Notes under the pieces: generated by a model
The model's database searches: none
What the model saw: the letters and a program-made list of their open reading frames with translations, nothing else
Told to the model about the DNA's origin: nothing
Part shown: piece by piece, positions 7,281 through 14,737 of the stretch
How the letters are laid out: each line of letters starts with the position of its first letter
How positions within the stretch are numbered: position 1 is the stretch's first letter
Program-made: the position numbers and the translations under genes
Origin: Balneolaceae bacterium
GTDB taxonomy: Bacteria > Bacteroidota > Rhodothermia > Balneolales > Balneolaceae
Length of the DNA stretch: 22,649 nucleotides
Direction of reading: 5' to 3'
Assembly: GCA_007129085.1 (NCBI GenBank)
Contig: SKWF01000017.1
Coordinates: 1-22,649 of the forward strand

Positions 7281-8081
7281 TCAAACTAAATTTTTAATTT
7301 TATATACGCCCTTATCCTGTTTCTCTGTTAATGCAAAGACGGGGTGATTTGGCTCATGATATGTCATAATTCCATACCCCTCATTATAAGCAAGTTCTTT
7401 TAATTCTTTTCGAACCTTCATGCTCTGCTTGCCGTCAAAATCGTATTTAGCAGCAAACGTACGATTGATAGCTCCGCGTTTTCCGATAACATCACCGGCC
7501 ATCAGGTATTTTTGATCACCATTTTCATAAAAAAGAGCCTGAGAAAATTCCGTATGGCCACCAATTTTCTTTGTCCGGATATGTGGAAGCGGATTCTCTG
7601 CATCCCCAAGAAAATTTAAATTTGCCCGTGACTCTATAAAACTTATAAAATCAGCTTTATCCTCATCCTGTTTATCCAAAATGGACTGTAACTTGCCCCA
7701 TTCATTGCCGGAAACCCAGATATCGGCATCTGGAAATGTGAGCTCCCAAAATCCGTTTTTATTTCCTGCAAGGCCACCAATGTGATCGTAATGCAGGTGG
7801 CTGACAAAAATATCAGTTATCTCAAAATCTTCAACATCGTGGTTTTGTAAATTTTGTTTGATGATATCGGTAGATGTATCGACCCCAAATTCACCAAGGC
7901 CAACATCAAAAAGAATGTTCCTGTCGCCATCTTTAATAAGAAAAGGGTTGATGGACAATTTTAACGCTCCTTTATGGGGGGGATCGTCTCGGTCAATCCG
8001 ATTAAATTTTTTATCAAGTCCTACAGAAAAAGTCCCTTCGTATAACGGAAATACAGGGATATCGGGTTTTGTGCTGCTCAT
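7281..8081 (-). CDS. MBL-fold metallo-hydrolase
   Basis: A 266-residue metallo-beta-lactamase-fold protein with a complete two-metal ligand set: HLHYDH (95-100), His176 in GGHTEFSQ, Asp197 in AGDVIG and His242 in TYHEP. No signal peptide, so cytoplasmic. The fold includes quorum-quenching lactonases, glyoxalase II-like thioesterases and many unassigned hydrolases; the pattern around HLHYDHIGGL and GGHTEFSQ resembles the AHL lactonase/AttM-like side of the family, but the substrate cannot be assigned. It lies 21 bases after phoH and one base before the purine-nucleoside phosphorylase gene, so it is co-transcribed with housekeeping genes, which argues for a general metabolic or detoxifying role. 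Confidence 0.88.
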   Translation of the reverse strand: MSSTKPDIPVFPLYEGTFSVGLDKKFNRIDRDDPPHKGALKLSINPFLIKDGDRNILFDVGLGEFGVDTSTDIIKQNLQNHDVEDFEITDIFVSHLHYDHIGGLAGNKNGFWELTFPDADIWVSGNEWGKLQSILDKQDEDKADFISFIESRANLNFLGDAENPLPHIRTKKIGGHTEFSQALFYENGDQKYLMAGDVIGKRGAINRTFAAKYDFDGKQSMKVRKELKELAYNEGYGIMTYHEPNHPVFALTEKQDKGVYKIKNLV

Positions 8082-8102
8082 AGAGGTGTGTAACTCAGAG
8101 AA

Positions 8103-9098
8103 TTACTTTCGTTTTTTATCTTCAAATTTGTCGTAGGCATCGATAATATCCCTTACCAGCTTGTGGCGTACAACATCGCTTTGGTCAAGATATACAAATG
8201 AAATACCATCAATATCCTTCAAGATTTTTTGTATGACGATAAGTCCCGATTCTTGTTTGCGAGGAAGATCTGTTTGGGTTACATCACCGGTGATAATTGC
8301 GCGGCTATTATAACCTATACGGGTTAAAAACATTTTCATTTGGATGTTCGTGGCATTTTGGGCCTCATCCAAAATCACAAATGCGTTATTGAGAGTTCGC
8401 CCTCTCATATATGCAAGCGGGGCAATTTCTATGATGTTTTTTGTGAGTTGAAATTCGAGCTTATCATACTCGATCATCTCCTCCAGGGCGTCATAAAGCG
8501 GTCTAAGATAGGGATCAATTTTTTCTTTAAGATCTCCGGGTAAAAATCCAAGGTTTTCACCCGCTTCAACAGCTGGACGGGCCAGAATAATTTTTTTGAC
8601 CTTTCGGTTTTTCAATGCCTGTACGGCCAACGCAACAGATGTATACGTTTTACCGGTACCTGCAGGCCCGATAGCAAATAGGATGTCATTATTTTGCGAA
8701 GCCTTAACGATATTTCGTTGACCACCGGTTTTGGCGGAAATAGCCTCACCATTATGGGTGTGGAGGATAATGTCACCGGTTTCTTCTTCGAAGTGCGGCA
8801 TATTGGGTTTTTCTCCCTCAACTCGGTTCGATAGAGCCAAAAGAGTGGTAACATCTGCGGGTGTAACTGATCCACCACGTTTCGACATCGATATCATCTC
8901 TGTGATAATATTTTTTAAGATATCTACGTCTTCCTGTGGCCCACTAATTTTTACCCGATTACCTCTTGCTGTAATCTTGGTTTCAGGAAAGGATTGGTCT
9001 AATTGAGAAAGATTTTCGTCACCAAATCCAAGAATTACAACCGGATCTGTATCCTCAATAAATATAGTCTCTTCAGTTTGTTGTCGTTTAATATCGAT
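8103..9098 (-). CDS. phoH: PhoH family ATPase (non-canonical start inferred)
   Basis: A PhoH-like P-loop ATPase, linked in this family to RNA metabolism and phosphate or stress responses. Walker A GPAGTGKT and Walker B-like VILDEAQNAT are clear, with family motifs LARPAVEAGENLGFLPGD and MRGRTLNNAFVILD. The first in-frame ATG (8895-8897) would drop the conserved N-terminal KH-like domain, but that domain is encoded upstream in the same frame without interruption: VVILGFGDENLSQLDQSF, then TKITARGNRVKISGP. The frame is open back to a TAA at 9117-9119 and contains no ATG, GTG or TTG upstream of 8897. Translation therefore probably starts at ATC 9098 (331 residues) or ATT 9092; 9098 is a working choice. 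The length then fits full PhoH proteins. Between rpe and the MBL gene. Confidence 0.9.
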   Translation of the reverse strand: MDIKRQQTEETIFIEDTDPVVILGFGDENLSQLDQSFPETKITARGNRVKISGPQEDVDILKNIITEMISMSKRGGSVTPADVTTLLALSNRVEGEKPNMPHFEEETGDIILHTHNGEAISAKTGGQRNIVKASQNNDILFAIGPAGTGKTYTSVALAVQALKNRKVKKIILARPAVEAGENLGFLPGDLKEKIDPYLRPLYDALEEMIEYDKLEFQLTKNIIEIAPLAYMRGRTLNNAFVILDEAQNATNIQMKMFLTRIGYNSRAIITGDVTQTDLPRKQESGLIVIQKILKDIDGISFVYLDQSDVVRHKLVRDIIDAYDKFEDKKRK

Positions 9099-9137
9099 AG
9101 TAGTAGTCTTATTTAATTAGATTTACTGATTATATGG

Positions 9138-9827
9138 TTATACAGATTTTGTACTGCCTTTATTAGCTTTCTCCATCAGCTGATTGATTCGATTTTCAAT
9201 ATCATCTGCTTTAAATACGCTACTTCCGGCTACGAGTATATCTGCTCCATCTTGTACAAGCTGTTGAATGTTATTAAGGCCAACACCGCCATCAATTTGT
9301 ATCAAAAAATTATAACCGTGCTGCTCTTTAATAAAGTTTAATGCTTTTAGCTTCTCAAAGGTTCGATTGATAAATTTTTGCCCGCCAAACCCGGGATTAA
9401 CGCTCATCAGTAGAACTAAATCTACATCAGGCATGATAGGTAGAATCTGCTCTATTGCGGTAGCGGGGTTAATAACAACTCCCGTCATACATCCATGATT
9501 TTGGATGTTCTGAATGGTGCGGTGCAGATGTGGACATGCTTCGTAGTGAACTGAAATAAGATCGCTCCCTGCATCTGCAAATGCTTCAATATATTGATCC
9601 GGATTTTCAATCATTAAGTGGGTATCAATAAACGTATCCGGGGCTGATTTACGAGCAGCCTCAACAATCATCGGGCCGTAACTGATGTTGGGTACAAAGT
9701 GACCGTCCATTATGTCGCAATGTAACCACTGAATTCCGGCATCAGTGCAACTTTTGATCTCTTCTCCGAGTTTGGAAAAATCAGCAGCTAAAATAGACGG
9801 TGCAAGTACAGGTGTAGAAAAGTTCAT
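9138..9827 (-). CDS. rpe: Ribulose-phosphate 3-epimerase
   Basis: A 229-residue TIM-barrel enzyme that interconverts D-ribulose-5-phosphate and D-xylulose-5-phosphate in the pentose phosphate pathway. Family blocks are intact: LAPSILAADFSKLGEE (8-23), WLHCDIMDGHFVPN (34-47) with metal ligands His36 and Asp38, DTHLMIENP (68-76) with His70, the loop MSVNPGFGGQKF (141-152), IQIDGGVG (176-183) with catalytic Asp179, and the phosphate site VAGSSVF (199-205). Length is normal. It begins 10 bases after the PASTA protein gene ends and is followed by phoH in the same operon. Confidence 0.97.
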   Translation of the reverse strand: MNFSTPVLAPSILAADFSKLGEEIKSCTDAGIQWLHCDIMDGHFVPNISYGPMIVEAARKSAPDTFIDTHLMIENPDQYIEAFADAGSDLISVHYEACPHLHRTIQNIQNHGCMTGVVINPATAIEQILPIMPDVDLVLLMSVNPGFGGQKFINRTFEKLKALNFIKEQHGYNFLIQIDGGVGLNNIQQLVQDGADILVAGSSVFKADDIENRINQLMEKANKGSTKSV

Positions 9828-9837
9828 GTAGTGATTT

Positions 9838-10665
9838 TTAGTTATCGATATCTGATGTGTCGGGAGGTGCTATGTCTGTTGTATCGGCATCAATAACCCC
9901 ACTTTCAGCTTCTTCTCTTGCATCAAACCGTTCGGAAACCACCAGGGTTAATGTTTCGCCCTCGGTCAATTCATCCGCTTCGGGTGAAAAAGATAGTACG
10001 GTGTTTGGAGTAACATCTTCACTCGGCTCAAAGCGAATTTCACCAACTCGTAGTCCGGCTCGGCGTATATCGCGTTGTGCTTCAGAAAGGCTTTTACCTA
10101 CAATTTCCGGAACATCTACAACGCGATCGCCCAGGCCGTCGCTAACAGTTAAGTTAATAGTGGTTCCTCTACTGGTTGTATCGCCGGGTGCTACAGATTG
10201 ACGGAGTACCGTGTTTCTGAATCGGCTGGATTCATATGTGATCGTACCAATATTAAAGCCGTAATTTTCAATTTGAATTTCAGCATTTCTTAACGACATA
10301 TTTACTAAATCTGGCACTACTGAAGTCGGTTCTACTTCGGTATTTACCGTAAGATAAATTTTACGGTTAGGCTTTACGATTTGTAAAGGGGCAGGAGCTT
10401 GATCAATAATATAATCAGCCGGATAAACGGAATTGGCACGTCTATCTAATACTTCATGGCGTAATCCATATTTATCAAGTTTCTCTTCCGCCTCCTGGAG
10501 TGATACCTTCGTAACATCCGGTACGGTTATGCCTTGGTTGAAATTTGTAAAATTTGGCATAATGACAAATTCAAGCAGGGCAAGAGCTAAAATTCCTGCA
10601 CCGATAATTCCTCCGATGGAGTAGTATAATATTTTGTTCTTAAGTAGACGTTTTATCCAATTCAT
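9838..10665 (-). CDS. Membrane-anchored PASTA-domain protein (no kinase)
   Basis: A 275-residue protein with a short basic N-terminus, one membrane helix (about 13-36) and three PASTA domains facing the periplasm (about 46-108, 115-175, 183-244), each with the V-P-D/E-[LIV] entry (ITVPDV, VVPDLV, DVPEIV) and the G-x-[TS]-[IL]-x-[LV]-x-V-[SN] exit. A short acidic tail (251-275) ends the protein. PASTA domains bind uncrosslinked peptidoglycan or lipid II, usually on Ser/Thr kinases or PBPs; here no kinase or transpeptidase domain is attached. Stand-alone PASTA proteins are common in Bacteroidota, and a role in cell-wall sensing or division is an inference. First gene of the PASTA-rpe-phoH-MBL-PNP operon. 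Confidence 0.9.
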   Translation of the reverse strand: MNWIKRLLKNKILYYSIGGIIGAGILALALLEFVIMPNFTNFNQGITVPDVTKVSLQEAEEKLDKYGLRHEVLDRRANSVYPADYIIDQAPAPLQIVKPNRKIYLTVNTEVEPTSVVPDLVNMSLRNAEIQIENYGFNIGTITYESSRFRNTVLRQSVAPGDTTSRGTTINLTVSDGLGDRVVDVPEIVGKSLSEAQRDIRRAGLRVGEIRFEPSEDVTPNTVLSFSPEADELTEGETLTLVVSERFDAREEAESGVIDADTTDIAPPDTSDIDN

Positions 10666-10998
10666 GATATAAAAATACGACTTTCTGATCGATCTTAGAA
10701 GTGCTACAACAGCATGATTTATTGATCTTGAAAAAGGCTTATAGCTATTTAATTGAAGATTTGTTTCAAATTAACGCAGAAGTGAAACAGGTATTTGGGA
10801 ATTATATGTAATTTTGAGGAGTGAAAAGAGCGTAATTATTCCTGTAATATAGCAAACACTGTAAATTAAATATAAATGAGAGAGATAGAAAAAGGAGAGG
10901 GAAGGCGAGGGTTTTTAAATCTCGAATCTGTTTTAAAAGGTGTTATAATAAATTACTCAACTACTGAAAAGAATCAGCAGTTGAGTTGGAAAAAGTGA
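10666..10998. other. Intergenic region between the PASTA operon and porV
   Basis: 333 bases with no convincing gene. It must hold the promoter of the PASTA operon, close to 10666-10760, but no box stands out. The porV end carries a hairpin (separate entry). A plus-strand frame of 40 codons (10876-10998) starts at an ATG but has no homology signal, no ribosome-binding site and crosses the hairpin, so I do not call it. No tRNA, riboswitch or repeat family was recognised. Confidence 0.6.
10955..10986 (-). terminator. Hairpin downstream of porV
   Basis: ACTCAACTACTG (10955-10966) pairs with CAGCAGTTGAGT (10975-10986): a 12-bp stem with one internal mispair, which in the minus-strand RNA is a G-U wobble, and an 8-base loop. 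It starts 12 bases after the porV stop. The bases that follow on the minus strand (AATTTATTATAAC) form a broken U-tract, so it is a plausible but not strong terminator. Confidence 0.55.
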
Positions 10999-12132
10999 TT
11001 AATTGAATGCTAGCTGTAAGCTTAACCGAATCGTGTTTGCAAGAGGGTGGTCTTCTTCAAGTGAGTATAGATAGCTGAAGTCAACACCAATTATGTTGTA
11101 GCGAAGTCCGGCACCAAGAGTTACAAACTGCCGGTCGCCGTTATGTTCATGCTCGTAATAATACCCGGTTCTAAGGGCAAATTGGTTGTTGTACCAGTAT
11201 TCTAAACCTGTTCCGAACATCAACTGGTCAAGTAAATTTAACTCTACGGTTTCGGTACCAATAGATCGTTCAAACGATCCCCACGAACGGAATAGGGCTT
11301 CAAATGAGCTCATACTTTCATAAGTGGCATCCTCATCTTCACCTGAAACACGTTCATTTCGGGCCATAACTTTTGAAATGTCGTTGGCAATAGTGAGTGT
11401 ATTGTAGCCCTGAGAATCTAAATCAAACGTAAATGCAGAACCTACACGTAAAACAGTAGGAAGTGGATCTTTGTTCGGGCTATCAGTGTATTCAATGCTT
11501 GGTCCAACATTAGATAAATTAAGTCCCGCATTAAATATAGCATCCCTGTTACCGATTGAGAAAGGATCCGTTTTGTAGAGTGCTGCTAAATCAACGCCTA
11601 CACTCGATCCGGGGCTTATTTGCTGCCCTCCAACTTCGCCATCAGCAAGTGAGCTGTAAATGAATCGAAATCCGGTACCAAGGGCGAAATTTTCATTAAT
11701 TTCAAATCCATAAGAGAGTCCGCCGGAGAGTTCGTAACTATTAAACCTGCCCAACTCCAAACCTTGATTGTCTGTTCTAGTCTGTTCACCAAGATTTAGA
11801 AAAGTGATATGTCCACCAATCGTACCGATACCTTCGATGTAGTAAGTTCCTACAAGATAATCGTAAAATAAATCTGCGTTAAATGCAGGTAACCAGTTAG
11901 CATGTGTTATGCTAATTTGATTTTGCTCTTGAAAAGCTAAACCTGCCGGGTTCCAAAAAATAGCTGATGCATTATCAGCAATTGCTACACCTGTATTACC
12001 CATTCCGGCCCCTCTGGAATCAGGTTCAATTTGTAGAAATGGAACGGCAGTTATACCGACTTGGGCATTAGTTGTATGAAAAATGCCAGAAAAAATGAAC
12101 AGTGCGGCGATTGATAGTACTAATTTTCGCAT
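10999..12132 (-). CDS. porV: Type IX secretion outer-membrane protein PorV (LptO)
   Basis: A 377-residue exported outer-membrane barrel of the PorV/PorQ (FadL-like) family. Signal peptide residues 1-23 end in TTNA before Gln24. The family start is clear: FLQIEPDSRGAGMGNTGVA, then ASAIFWNPAGLAF. In type IX secretion PorV is the shuttle that takes C-terminal-signal cargo from the Sov channel and passes it to the PorU sortase complex; PorQ is a close relative, but the length and N-terminal blocks fit PorV better. A TTG at 12138 lies two codons upstream; ATG 12132 gives the proper MRKLVLS signal peptide. Single-gene unit with a possible structured leader upstream and a hairpin downstream. No other type IX component or cargo protein is visible nearby. 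Confidence 0.85.
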   Translation of the reverse strand: MRKLVLSIAALFIFSGIFHTTNAQVGITAVPFLQIEPDSRGAGMGNTGVAIADNASAIFWNPAGLAFQEQNQISITHANWLPAFNADLFYDYLVGTYYIEGIGTIGGHITFLNLGEQTRTDNQGLELGRFNSYELSGGLSYGFEINENFALGTGFRFIYSSLADGEVGGQQISPGSSVGVDLAALYKTDPFSIGNRDAIFNAGLNLSNVGPSIEYTDSPNKDPLPTVLRVGSAFTFDLDSQGYNTLTIANDISKVMARNERVSGEDEDATYESMSSFEALFRSWGSFERSIGTETVELNLLDQLMFGTGLEYWYNNQFALRTGYYYEHEHNGDRQFVTLGAGLRYNIIGVDFSYLYSLEEDHPLANTIRLSLQLAFN

Positions 12133-12175
12133 GGTCAAGAATAGTTAAAAAGTAGTGTGAATCGATTAATTTACA

Positions 12176-12219
12176 GGATACATGGTCTAAGCAAGACCCT
12201 GATTTTATTAGATGTATCC
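12176..12219 (-). promoter_or_regulatory. Possible structured leader upstream of porV
   Basis: On the minus strand GGATACAT (12219-12212) pairs perfectly with ATGTATCC (12183-12176), and directly inside the 3' arm sits a second hairpin GGTCT-TGCTT-AGACC (12198-12184). The result is an 8-bp outer stem, a one-sided bulge of 13 bases and a 5-bp inner hairpin stacked on the outer stem. It ends 43 bases before the porV start codon. It matches no riboswitch I know; it could be a leader structure, a regulator binding site, or chance. Confidence 0.35.
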
Positions 12220-12383
12220 ATGGGCAGCCTACCTACAAATACTCCTCGAAATTTAAATTGGAAACCTCAATTAAGAAAGCTAAGGGTTATCAAAGCGATC
12301 TCTAAGTGAGGATTTCAATATATACGATAATACATCCACTCAATGTGAAAGTCAATTTCCGTTAGATTTTAAAGAAATCTTAA

Positions 12384-13562
12384 TTAAAGACTTTCTACTA
12401 CAAGAGCAGAGGCACCACCGCCACCATTACAAATTCCGGCTGCTCCATATTTTCCACCTGTTTTTTTAAGGGCATGTAACAGAGTTACCACAATTCTTGC
12501 ACCGGAACAACCAATTGGGTGCCCAATACTAACAGCACCACCGTGTATATTTACTTTATCAGAGTCTAATTCCAAAAGCTCATTATTGATAAGGGATACC
12601 ACACTAAAGGCTTCGTTTATTTCAAAAAGATCAATTTTATCTTTTTTAACACCGGCTCTTTCTATCGCAATTGGCAATGCATCTGCAGGTGCGGTAGTAA
12701 ACCACTCCGGTGCTTTTGCAGCACTGGCATGACTCTTAATTTTTGCCAACGGCTTTAACCCGAGTTCTTCGGCTTTATCTGCACTCATTAATAATAACGC
12801 AGCGGCACCATCATTTATACTACTCGCATTTGCAGCTGTTACGGTTCCTTCTTTGTCAAATACAGGGCGCAAACCGGGGATTTTATCATACTTAACTTTC
12901 CCAAGTTCTTCGTCCATCGTTACTTTTGTAACATCGCCTTTTCGCCCTTTTACTTTCATAGGCACTATTTCATTTTGAAATGCACCATCTTCATGGGCTT
13001 TTATAGCTCTCTTGTATGATGTTATGGCAAATTCATCTTGTTGTTCGCGGCTAATGTTACACTCTTTGGCACAAAGTTCAGCCGCATTCCCCATATGGAA
13101 GTCATTGTAAACATCCCATAAACCGTCTTTAATAATTCCATCTTCAGCTTTAGAATGACCAAGTTTTGACCCAAATCGGTGTTTACTTAGATAGTAGGGT
13201 ACATTACTCATGCTTTCCATTCCGCCTGCTACAATAATATCTGCCTGGCCTAATGCTATTTGATCGGCTGCAATCATTATAGCTTTCATGCCTGAAGCAC
13301 ATACTTTATTTACCGTAGTTGATGGAGTTTTATCCGACAGTCCGGCTTTCATTGCAGCTTGTCTTGCAGGTGCTTGGCCAATTCCGGCGGTTAGAACATT
13401 ACCCATAACCAGTTCTTGAACGTCATCGGGTTTAATTCCAGCACTTTTTATCGTCTCGAGTATAACTGCGGCTCCAAGTTCGGGAGCAGTAAATGAGGAT
13501 AGAGAACCTCCAAATGATCCAATAGGTGTACGCTTTGCGGAAACAATAACTACGTCTTTCAT
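12384..13562 (-). CDS. Acetyl-CoA C-acetyltransferase (thiolase)
   Basis: A 392-residue thiolase that condenses two acetyl-CoA to acetoacetyl-CoA, or runs the reverse in beta-oxidation; cytoplasmic tetramer in the family. The catalytic residues are present: nucleophile Cys88 in NKVCASGMK, His348 in SIGHPIGCSG and Cys378 in GICNGGGG. Typical signatures include VSAKRTPIGSFGG at the N-terminus and VAGGMESMSNVPY. Length is exactly that of biosynthetic-type thiolases (PhaA/AtoB/ThlA); direction in vivo is not determined by sequence. Last gene of a four-gene minus operon, 19 bases after the transsulfuration enzyme gene. No 3-hydroxyacyl-CoA dehydrogenase or PHA gene is in the window. Confidence 0.95.
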   Translation of the reverse strand: MKDVVIVSAKRTPIGSFGGSLSSFTAPELGAAVILETIKSAGIKPDDVQELVMGNVLTAGIGQAPARQAAMKAGLSDKTPSTTVNKVCASGMKAIMIAADQIALGQADIIVAGGMESMSNVPYYLSKHRFGSKLGHSKAEDGIIKDGLWDVYNDFHMGNAAELCAKECNISREQQDEFAITSYKRAIKAHEDGAFQNEIVPMKVKGRKGDVTKVTMDEELGKVKYDKIPGLRPVFDKEGTVTAANASSINDGAAALLLMSADKAEELGLKPLAKIKSHASAAKAPEWFTTAPADALPIAIERAGVKKDKIDLFEINEAFSVVSLINNELLELDSDKVNIHGGAVSIGHPIGCSGARIVVTLLHALKKTGGKYGAAGICNGGGGASALVVESL

Positions 13563-13581
13563 TTTATGTAAGTTTTCTCGG

Positions 13582-14724
13582 TTATGAATTAAGTGCTTGT
13601 TCTAAATCCTTTATCAAATCTTCGGCATCTTCAATACCAACAGATAGCCTGATCAAGGAGTCCATCAAGCCGGCTTTTTCTCTAACATCTTTTGGGATTG
13701 ATCCGTGCGTCATAGATGCAGGGTGACTCACTAGTGATTCAACACCTCCAAGACTTTCAGCGAGTGTGAATACACCCACATTGCTCATCATTTTTGATGC
13801 CGCTTCGGTAGAGTCATCTTTTAAACTAAAAGAGACCATGGCTCCAAAATCTTTCATCTGCTTTTTAGCTAAATCGTGCTGTGCATGCTTTTTACTCCCG
13901 GGATAATGCACGACATCTACTTTTGGATGGTTTTCCAAAAATGTAGCTACCTGTTTAGCATTATCAACCGATCTCTGTACACGAACAGCAAGAGTTTTTA
14001 TGCCTCTTAGTGTTAAATAACAGTCCATGGGGCCGGGAACAGCTCCGGTAGTTTTAATTTGAAAACGCAGGCTTTCAATTACTTTTTTATTCGATGTAGC
14101 TACGGCACCACCAATTACATCAGAATGGCCACCTAAAAATTTCGTAGTAGAGTGCATGGCGATATCTGCTCCCAGCTCGAGTGGACTTTGCAGATAAGGC
14201 GATGCAAATGTATTATCTACAGCTGATAAAATATCGTGTTTTTTTGCTAGAGTGGTAAGTCTCTCGATGTCCACTATTCGAAGTAATGGATTTGTAGGAG
14301 TTTCGATCCATAGCAACTTGGTTTGATCCGTTATAGCTTCCTCTACTTTTGTAAGCTCGGTCATATCAACAAAGGAGAACTCAATGCCGTAAGGTTCAAA
14401 CATTTCAGTAAAGAGCCTGTAGCTTCCACCATAGAGATCGTTGGTTGTTACAACATGATCTCCAGGCTTTAACATCCGAATGATTGCATCCATAGCTGCC
14501 ACACCACTGGAAAAACAGATTCCATCGGTCGCACCTTCAAGTCCGGCAATCATTTTTTCGAGGGCCGTTCGTGTTGGGTTTCCTACTCGTGCGTAATCGT
14601 AGCCCTTATGCACATTGGGCGCTTCTTGTGCATACGTTGACGTTTGGAAAATAGGGGGCATTACTGCGCCGGTGGTAGATTCGTTCTCTTGTCCTGCGTG
14701 AATTGCTTTGGTGTTAAACTTCAT
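13582..14724 (-). CDS. Cystathionine gamma-synthase/-lyase family PLP enzyme
   Basis: A 380-residue member of the Cys/Met-metabolism PLP enzyme family. The PLP lysine is Lys195 in HSTTKFLGGHSD (191-202); Asp170 in SAVDNTF contacts the ring nitrogen; YARVGNPTR (44-52) and NDLYGGSY (95-102) contribute phosphate and substrate contacts; SHPASMTH and LIRLSVGIED are family C-terminal blocks. Such enzymes form cystathionine from an activated homoserine and cysteine (gamma-synthase) or split cystathionine to cysteine (gamma-lyase). Sequence alone does not separate the two here, since SLGGVESLVSHPASMTH occurs in both. The gene is third in the TPR-TPR-PLP-thiolase operon, 13 bases after the second TPR gene. 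No SAM riboswitch is present, and there is no room for one. Confidence 0.92.
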   Translation of the reverse strand: MKFNTKAIHAGQENESTTGAVMPPIFQTSTYAQEAPNVHKGYDYARVGNPTRTALEKMIAGLEGATDGICFSSGVAAMDAIIRMLKPGDHVVTTNDLYGGSYRLFTEMFEPYGIEFSFVDMTELTKVEEAITDQTKLLWIETPTNPLLRIVDIERLTTLAKKHDILSAVDNTFASPYLQSPLELGADIAMHSTTKFLGGHSDVIGGAVATSNKKVIESLRFQIKTTGAVPGPMDCYLTLRGIKTLAVRVQRSVDNAKQVATFLENHPKVDVVHYPGSKKHAQHDLAKKQMKDFGAMVSFSLKDDSTEAASKMMSNVGVFTLAESLGGVESLVSHPASMTHGSIPKDVREKAGLMDSLIRLSVGIEDAEDLIKDLEQALNS

Positions 14725-14737
14725 AGTTAAATATAGG

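Noticed and set aside
10876..10998. 40-codon plus-strand frame in the gap before porV
   Set aside because: No ribosome-binding site or homology, and it runs across the porV hairpin; probably chance.
14725..14737. SAM riboswitch in front of the transsulfuration enzyme
   Set aside because: Only 13 bases separate it from the upstream TPR gene, and no S-box or SAM-II-like structure is present.
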